Origin: Rhodospirillaceae bacterium
GTDB taxonomy: Bacteria > Pseudomonadota > Alphaproteobacteria > UBA8366
DNA: 17,164 nucleotides
Reading direction: 5' to 3'
Assembly (NCBI GenBank): GCA_002711555.1
Contig: PARQ01000024.1
Coordinates: 36,700 to 53,863 of the forward strand
Position 1 is the first letter of the stretch; every line of letters starts with the position of its first letter. The notes below the pieces were generated by a model. It searched no databases. It was given only the letters and a program-made list of their open reading frames with translations, and was not told where the DNA came from. Shown piece by piece: positions 1 to 6,941 of this stretch. The position numbers and the translations under genes were made by a program.

Positions 1-225
1 GGAATGGATTATGCCTGTTCTGCTGCAAGCTCGTGAGGTGGGATGTACTATTTACTGTTCAGTTTAAATCAACAAACAAAATACATTTCGTATTCCAGCT
101 GAACTTGTAGCAAGTGGGATGGTTAGCCGTTTGGACGTAAGCAATTTACTAAAGCATTTGTTAGTGACCTGCTGAAGTATTACCCGCGCCGAATTGCCTC
201 ATGGAAATTTAGAGAAAAGAGAGCA

Positions 226-246
226 ATTGTTGATTCCTGAAACAAT
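226..246. promoter_or_regulatory. Inverted repeat upstream of mysA
   Basis: ATTGTT and AACAAT form a perfect 6-bp inverted repeat around a 9-base spacer. It ends 21 bases before the mysA start codon and 7 bases before the AGAGAAG ribosome-binding site at 254-260. The position would suit an operator or a small 5' UTR hairpin, but a short AT-rich repeat can arise by chance. I could not pick a convincing promoter in bases 1-225, and no gene is supported there. Any tail of an upstream gene is too short to identify. Confidence 0.25.
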
Positions 247-267
247 ATTTTAAAGAGAAGCGACTTA

Positions 268-2007
268 ATGACTGTACAATTAGATGTCTTACCCAAACTT
301 ATTGAGCTTGAACAAATCGTCGTAGGTGGAACGTCAACTGCTGACACAGTGAGTAAATTAGGGTCATCAGACGTGTTTAAAGAGTTAGTGGTTTGGCTCA
401 CAAACACCGTGATTGATTCACCGGATTTAATGAATGAACTTGCTTCTTTAAACAACATTAGGGCTATACCTATTGTTCGTCGCCTTAGGACTTGTTATTC
501 CCAGCCTCTGAAATTTGTGTTTTCTGATTTGGCAGAGCTCAGCAAAATTCTTGCACCACATGCATCAGAGGCTATCATGGGCTTCAGAAATGAACTTCTA
601 GATGATGGTGCAGGTAAAATCCGTTTATCAAAGGTCCTATCAGAGGGACCCTTCAATTCCTATTTTAAAAATTACGAACAAGAACTGACAAATAACAATC
701 CGCACGCCTTATATCCGACATCACCATATCGAGAAAGCCGTGGCTCCGTAACGACTGGCTCTGATGATCATGCATTTGAGGCAGTCATGTCATGCCATAC
801 TTTCACGTCGATACGTATTGAAGAGAATATATTGAGTCTAACTAATACCACCTTAAGTGATATCTACCAACCGCTAGAACGCTGTATTTGCCTTGTAGAC
901 GAAAATGTAGATAAGCATTTTGGAAGGGACATTGAGGACTACTTTAAGGGTTGTTCAACGCACCTGGAAAAATTAGTCTACCGGGCTATGGAGGTTGATA
1001 AAGCGCTCAATACTGTTGAAAAGATATTGGGCAATTTTAAGTCGCTCGGAGTCTCAAGGAATGAGCCCGTACTAATTATTGGGGGCGGCGTTTTAGCGGA
1101 TATCGGTGGCTTGGCTTGCGCTCTTTACCACCGCAATACACCCTATATCATGGTTGGGTCATCAATAGTCTCTGCTATAGACGCTGGACCATCACCTCGT
1201 ACTTGCTGTGATGGTTATGGATACAAAAATTTACTTGGCTCCTACCACACGCCGATCCTTACAATAACAGATCGTTCGTTTTTTAAGACTCTTAAAATTG
1301 GCTGGCTCCGGCACGGAGTGGCTGAAATAATTAAAATGGGTGTTGTGAAGGATGAGGAATTGTTTTGTGACCTCGAGGAAGTGGGTGCAGATTTGTTCAA
1401 GTCAAAATTTGGTATTGAACAGGAAAATATTAAAACAAAAAATATAGTAGAAAAATCGAACAAAATTTTGGCCGGCGCTATGCGGAGTTACGTTTCTGCC
1501 GAATACGAGAATTTATACGAAACACATCAATGCAGACCTCATGCGTATGGTCACACCTGGTCACCTGGTTTTGAAATAAAAGCTGGTTTATTGCATGGGC
1601 ACGCAGTTTCAATAGGAATGGGTTTTGGTGCTTTCTTGAGTAGAAAAAAGGATTGGATAGATGACGAAACTTTCCTTCGGATTATTAGATTGATAGAAAG
1701 TTTCGAGCTCAGTCTTTGGCACGACATACTACTAGAAGAACCATTAATTTGGGAATCGCAGGAACGCATTATAGAAAAACGCGGAGGTAATCTCGCAGCT
1801 CCCGTTCCTAAGCACAGAATTGGAAATTGTGGATACATTAATGAACTCGGGCGTGAAGAACTAAAAAGTTCTATTTCCGGGTATCATTCTTTTTGCCAGA
1901 GCCTTGAACGTAAAGGTATTGGCGTTGAACCGCTTTGCAGTGATGTTGGTCTGGAAGACCCCTCTACTGTGCATGTTCCGCTAAAATCTGCTTTTGCCGC
2001 CGAATAA
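268..2007 (+). CDS. mysA: Sedoheptulose-7-phosphate cyclase (DDGS-like, atypical) with N-terminal extension
   Basis: Member of the dehydroquinate-synthase-fold sugar-phosphate cyclases. In an MAA locus it should convert sedoheptulose 7-phosphate to 2-demethyl-4-deoxygadusol, using NAD and a divalent metal. The core starts near residue 177. It contains the nucleotide-binding GGGV (272-275), and by homology to dehydroquinate synthase the metal ligands are E353, H429 (in YGHTWSP) and H443 (in LHGHA). The loop after D305 reads AGPSPRTCCDG, whereas the Anabaena enzyme Ava_3858, as I remember it, has ASVAIKVAVN. The usual substrate Lys is thus R311 and the Asn is D315. At the three positions reported to separate the classes it has E412 and A426 (as DDGS) but K504 (DDGS Thr, EEVS His). 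Residues 1-175 match nothing I recognise; the family is usually about 410 residues, this one 579. The ATG has a good AGAGAAG site 7 bases upstream. The family is secure; the exact product is inferred from the neighbours. Confidence 0.82.
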   Translation: MTVQLDVLPKLIELEQIVVGGTSTADTVSKLGSSDVFKELVVWLTNTVIDSPDLMNELASLNNIRAIPIVRRLRTCYSQPLKFVFSDLAELSKILAPHASEAIMGFRNELLDDGAGKIRLSKVLSEGPFNSYFKNYEQELTNNNPHALYPTSPYRESRGSVTTGSDDHAFEAVMSCHTFTSIRIEENILSLTNTTLSDIYQPLERCICLVDENVDKHFGRDIEDYFKGCSTHLEKLVYRAMEVDKALNTVEKILGNFKSLGVSRNEPVLIIGGGVLADIGGLACALYHRNTPYIMVGSSIVSAIDAGPSPRTCCDGYGYKNLLGSYHTPILTITDRSFFKTLKIGWLRHGVAEIIKMGVVKDEELFCDLEEVGADLFKSKFGIEQENIKTKNIVEKSNKILAGAMRSYVSAEYENLYETHQCRPHAYGHTWSPGFEIKAGLLHGHAVSIGMGFGAFLSRKKDWIDDETFLRIIRLIESFELSLWHDILLEEPLIWESQERIIEKRGGNLAAPVPKHRIGNCGYINELGREELKSSISGYHSFCQSLERKGIGVEPLCSDVGLEDPSTVHVPLKSAFAAE

Positions 2008-2022
2008 TTGATAGGTTTACAG

Positions 2023-2832
2023 ATGAAAACGCTCAGGCCGATAACACCACATTCCATTTTGACTGAAAAGTTAAAACAACTTAGGAATGACCCGTCATTG
2101 AAGGAAACAAGCGAGGTTTTTCAGAAAGAGTTAAACCGCGTCTATAATTTAGCATCCGGCCTAGATAAGTACCTTGAGGAAAATACCACAAGTGAGCCTG
2201 CATACTTAGCATCTCTTTCGCAAGAAACACGCGAATTCGACTGGGAAGCCGATCGTTTGAAAGATGATGTCTTTTTGGAAGCTGAAATGTTATCGGGGCA
2301 TGTTGAAGGGCAATTCCTTAAAACACTTGTTTCTGCAACTAAATCAAAAAATATTTTGGAAATAGGCATGTTTACTGGTTATTCGGCAATCTCAATGGCA
2401 AGGGGACTGCCCGATGACGGAGAATTAATAGCATGTGAAATAGATGATGAGGCTGCTGCCATCGCAGAGAAAAATATACTTTCCGCTGGTTTGGAGAAAA
2501 AAATAAAGATTATAATCGGTCCAGCGTTGGATACCTTGAATAAAATATCAAAACAAAATTTAACGTTTGATTTGATTTTTGTTGATGCCGACAAACAAAA
2601 TTATACAAAGTATGTGCAATATATTCTGAAGCGCAATCTCCTGCGCATTGGCGGCCTATGTGTGGTCGACAATACTCTCCTTCAAGGAGAAGTATACTTG
2701 GATGAGTCTGACAGATCTGAAGCCGGTCACGCAATAAATTCGTTTAACCAATACTTGAATAATGAAAAACGAATGGAACAAGTTATAATACCACTTCGTG
2801 ATGGCGTTACTGTGTCCGAGCGCATAAGATAA
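2023..2832 (+). CDS. mysB: SAM-dependent O-methyltransferase, 4-deoxygadusol synthesis (MysB)
   Basis: Class I SAM-dependent O-methyltransferase of the catechol-OMT type. It is expected to methylate 2-demethyl-4-deoxygadusol to 4-deoxygadusol, the core of all MAAs, in the cytoplasm. Motif I is EIGMFTGYSA (113-122) and the metal-site segment is VDADK (187-191). The opening RPITPHSIL, the AEMLSGHVEGQ segment and the NTLLQGEVYL block near the C-terminus match cyanobacterial MysB as I remember it, and the length of 269 residues is normal. The frame opens with TTG at 2008 directly after the mysA stop. I prefer the ATG at 2023, which has AGG 7 bases upstream and starts at the conserved N-terminus. 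The gene lies 15 bases after mysA and 11 before mysC, so it is almost certainly co-transcribed with them. Confidence 0.93.
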   Translation: MKTLRPITPHSILTEKLKQLRNDPSLKETSEVFQKELNRVYNLASGLDKYLEENTTSEPAYLASLSQETREFDWEADRLKDDVFLEAEMLSGHVEGQFLKTLVSATKSKNILEIGMFTGYSAISMARGLPDDGELIACEIDDEAAAIAEKNILSAGLEKKIKIIIGPALDTLNKISKQNLTFDLIFVDADKQNYTKYVQYILKRNLLRIGGLCVVDNTLLQGEVYLDESDRSEAGHAINSFNQYLNNEKRMEQVIIPLRDGVTVSERIR

Positions 2833-2843
2833 AAGCATATATC

Positions 2844-4175
2844 ATGAAGGCTAAAATACGTGGTCGCCTGCACAGCATTTTTTACTTTCTGGTGTTGATC
2901 GGTTTTGCCCCCATAAGTTTTTTTATTTTTTGTATCGCTAACTTGATGCGTTTGTTTTTGCGGAACACTGTTATGACAAGAACGAATAGTAAGAACATTC
3001 TCCTAACAGGTGGAAAGATGACAAAGGCGTTACAGCTAGCCAGGCTATTGCACAGATCTGGACATAAAGTTTACCTTTCCGAAGTAAAAAAATTTAGTTG
3101 TTCAGGGCATGCTTTTTCAACTTGCATACATAAATTTGTGTTGCTCCCTAACCTAAATGAAGGTCTCAGTTCCTACCTCAGTGCAATTCGTAATATCGTG
3201 AAGACCGAAAAAATAGACCTCGTGATTCCTGTTGCCAGTCCAAAGGTCGTACATTTTGACTCTCATGTTAAAAAAGCCTTAAAGGATGAATGTCAATTCG
3301 TCCATTTTGATATGGAGGTCCTGAAATTGCTCGACGATAAACATCGTTTGTGTGAAACAGCCTCAGAATTGGATTTGACTGCACCTGAAGTACATAGAAT
3401 TACAAAGAGTAAAGATTTAGATCGCATTGATTTTAACCTGTCAAAAAAGAAATTTATTCTTAAAAATCTTTCATATGATCCTCTAAATAGACTTGATAGG
3501 CCGCTGATACCGTTTTCCGGGCAAACAGAGTACTTTAACAAATTTAGTTTTTCAGAGAAAAATTCTTGGGTATTACAAGAATTTATAGAGGGCACAGAAT
3601 ACTGTACTCATTCGATGGTCTACAAAGGCAAAGTGCTGCTGCATTGCTGTTGTCTATCATCGGAGTTTCAGCTTCGGTATAAGCATATTGATCACAGACA
3701 AATCTTTGATTGGGTAAGTTCCTTTTCTAAAAAATTAGGCCTTACAGGTCAGATTTCGTTTGATTTTATTGAAAATAATAAGGGCGAGATCATGCCCATT
3801 GAGTGCAATCCACGTACACACTCAGCTGTTACTACTTTTTATAATTCGACACGGCTCGCGGACACTTATGTTAACCCGTCTTCCTTTGTGAAGTGTGATG
3901 TTGTTATACCGAGAGAAGATGCGCGCGAGACTTATTGGATTTACCATGAATTATTCGAGCTATTTTCAGCATTTTCCATCACTAGGCTCCTTGAAAAAAC
4001 TAAACTCTTTACACGTGGAAAAGAGGCACTTTTTGACGTGCATGATCCGCTTCCATTCTTAATGGTTTATCATTGGCAAATTCCATTATTGTTATTAACG
4101 GCGATTTTTACTGGCGAAAAGTGGTTAAGGATTGATTTCAATATCGGTAAACTCGTCGAGCCTGGTGGAGATTAA
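2844..4175 (+). CDS. mysC: ATP-grasp ligase, mycosporine-glycine synthase (MysC)
   Basis: ATP-grasp family enzyme that joins glycine to 4-deoxygadusol to give mycosporine-glycine, using ATP. A hydrophobic stretch at residues 12-37 predicts an N-terminal membrane anchor, which cyanobacterial MysC also has. It is followed by the family signature GGKMTKALQLAR (56-67). The ATP-grasp catalytic region is clear: GQISFDF (302-308) with D307, and ECNPRTHSA with metal ligands E320 and N322. The C-terminal blocks TYWIYHE, DPLPFL, YHWQIPLLLL and DFNIGKLVEPGGD agree closely with cyanobacterial MysC as I remember it. Length 443 compares with about 458 there. No strong ribosome-binding site precedes the ATG, so translation may depend partly on coupling to mysB. 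The start at 2844 is kept because it includes the conserved anchor. This is the firmest marker that the locus makes MAAs. Confidence 0.95.
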   Translation: MKAKIRGRLHSIFYFLVLIGFAPISFFIFCIANLMRLFLRNTVMTRTNSKNILLTGGKMTKALQLARLLHRSGHKVYLSEVKKFSCSGHAFSTCIHKFVLLPNLNEGLSSYLSAIRNIVKTEKIDLVIPVASPKVVHFDSHVKKALKDECQFVHFDMEVLKLLDDKHRLCETASELDLTAPEVHRITKSKDLDRIDFNLSKKKFILKNLSYDPLNRLDRPLIPFSGQTEYFNKFSFSEKNSWVLQEFIEGTEYCTHSMVYKGKVLLHCCCLSSEFQLRYKHIDHRQIFDWVSSFSKKLGLTGQISFDFIENNKGEIMPIECNPRTHSAVTTFYNSTRLADTYVNPSSFVKCDVVIPREDARETYWIYHELFELFSAFSITRLLEKTKLFTRGKEALFDVHDPLPFLMVYHWQIPLLLLTAIFTGEKWLRIDFNIGKLVEPGGD

Positions 4176-4180
4176 TTTTG
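4167..4180 (+). promoter_or_regulatory. Ribosome-binding site deciding the TTG start of mysD
   Basis: GGAG at 4167-4170, within GGTGGAG, sits 7 bases before TTG 4178 and overlaps the last codons of mysC. Initiation at this TTG would follow termination of mysC after only 2 bases. No other start in this frame is near enough to give a full-length MysD. Confidence 0.7.
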
Positions 4181-5191
4181 ACTGATGATAAGCACGTGTA
4201 CCATGTTTGCGGTTCGCCAACGTCTGAATTCTTCCACGAGCTTTCACTTATTTATGCAAAGAACACAATCCTTCCAAAGGGATGGAAAGAAGATTTTATT
4301 GTAATTGAGCCTAACGGCAGATGGCGCATTGGACACTCTTTATCTCAATTGTCCGATGCAAGAGCATCAAAAGAAATAATCAATAACCTGCAAAAAGGGT
4401 CAGTAATAGTCCCCCACCTGTTTTGCTATGAAGGGATGACAGAGTGCAGAGACTTTTTTGAAAAAACGTTATCGTTTAAAATGATCGGGTCGACGGGTTC
4501 TGTGATGGCGCTAGCCGCGGATAAAAATCGCACACGTAAGTGTGTGGTCCAAAATGGGGTGAATATAGCAGACGGTGGGCTAACGTCGGAGATTGATGTT
4601 CAATCACTTTCTTTTCCGATAATAATAAAGCCTAATAGGCATGATAATTCCATTGGTTTAACAATGGTGACCCGACCAAACGAATTACAAGGTGCAATCG
4701 AATTGGCTGAAGCATCGGATATGTCTGTCCTAGCAGAAAAATACATACCCGGGCGCGAGATTAGGGTTGCTGTATTAGAAACATCAGGGGGTTATCTTAT
4801 CCCTCCCATTATCGAATACTTAGTTACTCCTCAGAACCCTATTCGAACTACTTCTGATAAATTAAAAATTGATGCAATGGGAAAACCGCAAGACCAAGCG
4901 TTATCAACACCGGTCAAGATGGTTTGCCCAGCTGATATTGATTGTGATTTATACGAGGAAATTCGATCTCAAGCTCTTAGTGCTCATAAAGCACTTGGCG
5001 CCAGGCATTATTCTCTTTTTGATTTTCGGATAGAACACGGGTCAAACAGGCCGATTTTCTTGGAAGCAGGATTATTTTGGTCTTTTAGTAACGCCGCAAT
5101 GATCACAAAAATGCTGCTAGCTAGCAATATGGACATCCCCTCTATTATCAAAGACGTCTGGGAGTGCAGAGATTTCGTGAGCGAGCACTAG
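4178..5191 (+). CDS. mysD: D-Ala-D-Ala ligase-like enzyme, disubstituted MAA synthase (MysD)
   Basis: ATP-grasp enzyme related to D-Ala-D-Ala ligase. MysD condenses a second amino acid with mycosporine-glycine to make an imine MAA such as shinorine, porphyra-334 or mycosporine-2-glycine; which one cannot be read from the sequence. Visible blocks are the ATP-binding IIIKPNRHDNSIG, then HYSLFDFRIE with D282 and FLEAGLFWSF with E296, the last matching the MysD form of the metal-binding segment. Length 337 is normal. The start must be TTG at 4178: it begins 2 bases after the mysC stop, has GGAG at 4167-4170 with a 7-base gap, and the next in-frame ATG is about 80 codons inside the protein. The rare start codon with tight coupling suggests output tied to mysC translation. 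No transporter for the product is encoded nearby. Confidence 0.93.
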   Translation: MTDDKHVYHVCGSPTSEFFHELSLIYAKNTILPKGWKEDFIVIEPNGRWRIGHSLSQLSDARASKEIINNLQKGSVIVPHLFCYEGMTECRDFFEKTLSFKMIGSTGSVMALAADKNRTRKCVVQNGVNIADGGLTSEIDVQSLSFPIIIKPNRHDNSIGLTMVTRPNELQGAIELAEASDMSVLAEKYIPGREIRVAVLETSGGYLIPPIIEYLVTPQNPIRTTSDKLKIDAMGKPQDQALSTPVKMVCPADIDCDLYEEIRSQALSAHKALGARHYSLFDFRIEHGSNRPIFLEAGLFWSFSNAAMITKMLLASNMDIPSIIKDVWECRDFVSEH

Positions 5192-5272
5192 AATTGTTCG
5201 AATAGCACTCGATGTCATGTACACTTGTACTGCTTTTTAAGGTTTACCACTGATGACACGCAAACTAATCTT

Positions 5273-5294
5273 CAGTATAGGCGACAGTATAGGC
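5273..5294 (+). repeat. 10-bp direct repeat in the mysD-HAD gap
   Basis: CAGTATAGGC occurs twice, at 5273-5282 and 5285-5294, separated by GA, so the period is 12 bases. It lies in the 176-base gap between mysD and the HAD gene, about 75 bases before the HAD start. A 29-codon frame (ATG 5253 to TGA 5340-5342) runs across it, but has no ribosome-binding site I trust. The repeat could be a pair of protein half-sites near a promoter for the HAD gene, or chance. Confidence 0.4.
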
Positions 5295-5367
5295 ATTCCC
5301 TTTCTAAACTTATTAATCGATATAAATATTCTAACAGGCTGAAATTTTCTTTTAACAAGGTGCGAAT

Positions 5368-6087
5368 ATGCGAACTACCTTTGGCGAAGTAAGGTGTATC
5401 TATTTAGGATCAATAGGAACACTTGTTGAAACATCGGAACTGCAACGTCTCGCGTTCAACTCAGCGTTTAAAGAATACGGTCTTCCATGGAAATGGGACT
5501 TGAAGGAATACCAGGAAATGCTGCTAAAGGCAGGGGGGCAAGATCGCTTAAAAAGATACGCCGCGTCGTGTAATACTAATTTGGACGAGGAAGCTATCAA
5601 AGCTATACACGGACTTAAAACTCAATTTTTTGAGGAACTACTGCAGTCGAAGACTTTATTCCCGCGTGAGGGTGTTGAAGAATTAATGACCACATGCTTA
5701 AAAAATAAAATTAAGCTCTGCTGGATTACATCTACGTCACAGCAAAATATAAATGCGATCAGGGATTCCTTAAAAGAAAAATTAGATTTTAACATATTTG
5801 ACATAATTACCAGTGAAAATGATTGTATTAAGTCTAAGCCGGATCCGGAAATTTATCTAAACTCCATGGAAAAGACACAGATCCCCAAACACTTGTCGGT
5901 TGCGATTGAGGATAGTGAGAGCGGCTTCCATTCTGCGGAAACTGCCGGCCTAAAGTGTCTAGTCGTTCCAGGTGAATACAAAAAATCGCAGAACTATAGC
6001 AGTTCCGCTTGTGTCTTGCCGAGCCTCAAAAATTTCCACATTGATCAAAGTAGTTTAGGATTTTACAGCGCCTCCGCCATAACCTAA
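5368..6087 (+). CDS. CbbY-like HAD-superfamily protein lacking the DxD nucleophile motif
   Basis: Fold and length (239 residues) match HAD subfamily IA, CbbY/beta-phosphoglucomutase-like proteins. The cap region is recognisable from LQRLAFNSAF and YQEMLLKAGGQDR. Motif II (TSTS, 121-124), motif III (KSKPDP, Lys 157) and motif IV (AIEDSESG, with E181 and D182) are in place. Motif I is not: where the family has DxDGTL this protein reads GSIGTL (14-19), so both catalytic aspartates are Gly and Ile. Without the nucleophile it should not hydrolyse phosphates by the HAD mechanism. It may bind a sugar phosphate, act as a regulator, or be a recent loss; the rest of the frame is intact. I have a vague memory of similar proteins with GSIG in other alphaproteobacteria, unverified. 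AAGG precedes the ATG by 8 bases. The 176-base gap after mysD means shared transcription is not certain. Confidence 0.8.
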   Translation: MRTTFGEVRCIYLGSIGTLVETSELQRLAFNSAFKEYGLPWKWDLKEYQEMLLKAGGQDRLKRYAASCNTNLDEEAIKAIHGLKTQFFEELLQSKTLFPREGVEELMTTCLKNKIKLCWITSTSQQNINAIRDSLKEKLDFNIFDIITSENDCIKSKPDPEIYLNSMEKTQIPKHLSVAIEDSESGFHSAETAGLKCLVVPGEYKKSQNYSSSACVLPSLKNFHIDQSSLGFYSASAIT

Positions 6088-6101
6088 TTCATACTTTTCT
6101 T

Positions 6102-6350
6102 TTGTTACCTATTCCAGGTCATTTACAGCATTTGTATACCGAAATTATTCGCGATTTAAAAGATTACGAAAGTACTCTTGGGCCAACTATCGCTTAAGTA
6201 CGATTGGTTTGGTCAAACGCCATAATCCACCCAACAGCATTCCTTGAAAGACTAGATCTCTTTCGTTGCGATCTCCGTGTTCCATCCGATATAGAATGGA
6301 CCCAGATAACATCTCGAGCCCCACCTCTAGAACAACGTGAAGATTTCTAG
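6102..6350 (+). pseudogene. Possible decayed reading frame (remnant)
   Basis: One frame reads with a protein-like composition from about 6102 to a stop at 6348-6350, broken by a single TAA at 6195-6197. Before the stop it contains HLYTEIIRDLKDYESTLGP; after it, IIHPTAFLERLDLF and DLRVPSDIEW. The second part recalls the end of some family 2 glycosyltransferase domains (a phrase like GLFDESLRVGEDxxW), but it is too short for a firm call. There is no start codon with a ribosome-binding site. It could be the remains of a gene that followed the HAD gene, or non-coding DNA that happens to stay open. Confidence 0.25.
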
Positions 6351-6755
6351 TCCTGGTTCTTTTTATAGAAAGATTTTGTGCGGACTGACTGTTCTAAACT
6401 ATATGTTCAAGGGAGACCAAGTTTACCTGCTCCATCATTCAACATCTTATTTATCATCTAATGACGAATTAGCATGTCGCACCAGTTGTGGGCGCTTAAT
6501 ACTGCTAGTTTCATAACGTAACCTAAGCCTGCAAAATCTCCCTTTACAAGATAAGAAATTGAAAGCCTGCGAAAGGTCTTGGATGCTAATATGGGGAATG
6601 TCAAAGAACCGCAAAATCGGCGCGTTAATATTATTATGAAATAATTAGCAGAGCTGAAAAATTGCCCCATTGTAAAATAAAAAGGGGGCCGAAACTTTCG
6701 TGTTGGTTCTATTAATAAGGCATAAGCGAATCACATGACCGAACTTCACACGACA
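6351..6755. other. Intergenic stretch with no supported gene
   Basis: About 400 bases between the decayed frame and the gyrA promoter region. Frames on both strands are short or lack a usable start and family motif. A GCCCC/GGGGGC pair near 6663-6689 could form a short stem with a long loop, but no T-run follows, so it is not called a terminator. The stretch reads as decayed or purely intergenic DNA. Confidence 0.5.
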
Positions 6756-6785
6756 TTGATCAGTTATGGATTTTTTGGATATATA
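6756..6785 (+). promoter_or_regulatory. Candidate sigma70-type promoter for gyrA
   Basis: TTGATC (6756-6761) and TATATA (6780-6785) are separated by 18 bases. That is close to the TTGACA/TATAAT consensus and lies about 160 bases before the gyrA start. A 13-base element GTTGT-TAT-ACAAC (6790-6802) follows directly, near the expected transcription start, and might be an operator. The call rests on pattern only. Confidence 0.35.
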
Positions 6786-6880
6786 AGCTGTTGTTATACA
6801 ACAATAAATAATAATTTTACGCCGCTTGTGGGGATAGCTTGCGAATGGTAGTAAATAGTTGAGAATAAAGGTTGCGAGCC

Positions 6881-6940
6881 ATGGCGTGCAACTTGTCTTT
6901 AACGATAATTCAGTCGTTAATTAATTGTAAAAAGGCATGA
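6881..6940 (+). CDS. Possible 19-residue leader peptide upstream of gyrA
   Basis: ATG 6881 opens a 19-codon frame ([19 protein letters not shown]) ending in TGA at 6938-6940, one base before the gyrA GTG at 6942. AAAGG lies 9 bases before the ATG. The layout would allow coupled translation of gyrA from a short upstream ORF, and the TTAACGA/TCGTTAA repeat lies inside it. No recognisable attenuation signal (a run of one codon, or a terminator) is present, and such a short frame can be coincidental. Confidence 0.25.
   Translation: MACNLSLTIIQSLINCKKA
6899..6920 (+). repeat. 7-bp inverted repeat in the gyrA 5' UTR
   Basis: TTAACGA (6899-6905) and TCGTTAA (6914-6920) are perfect inverted copies around the 8-base loop TAATTCAG. 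The right arm ends 21 bases before the gyrA start and just ahead of its AAAAGG ribosome-binding site (6930-6935). It could be a hairpin affecting initiation or a binding site for a regulator. Confidence 0.45.
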
Positions 6941-6941
6941 T

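Noticed and set aside
1..65. Possible C-terminal end of an upstream gene
   Set aside because: Frames of 10-35 codons reach the left edge, but none shows a recognisable motif and they cannot be told apart.
2008..2022. TTG start for mysB giving five extra residues
   Set aside because: The ATG at 2023 has AGG at a suitable distance and begins at the conserved N-terminus of the family.
6458..6670. 70-codon minus-strand frame in the gap before gyrA
   Set aside because: The composition is not convincing and no family or ribosome-binding site is evident.
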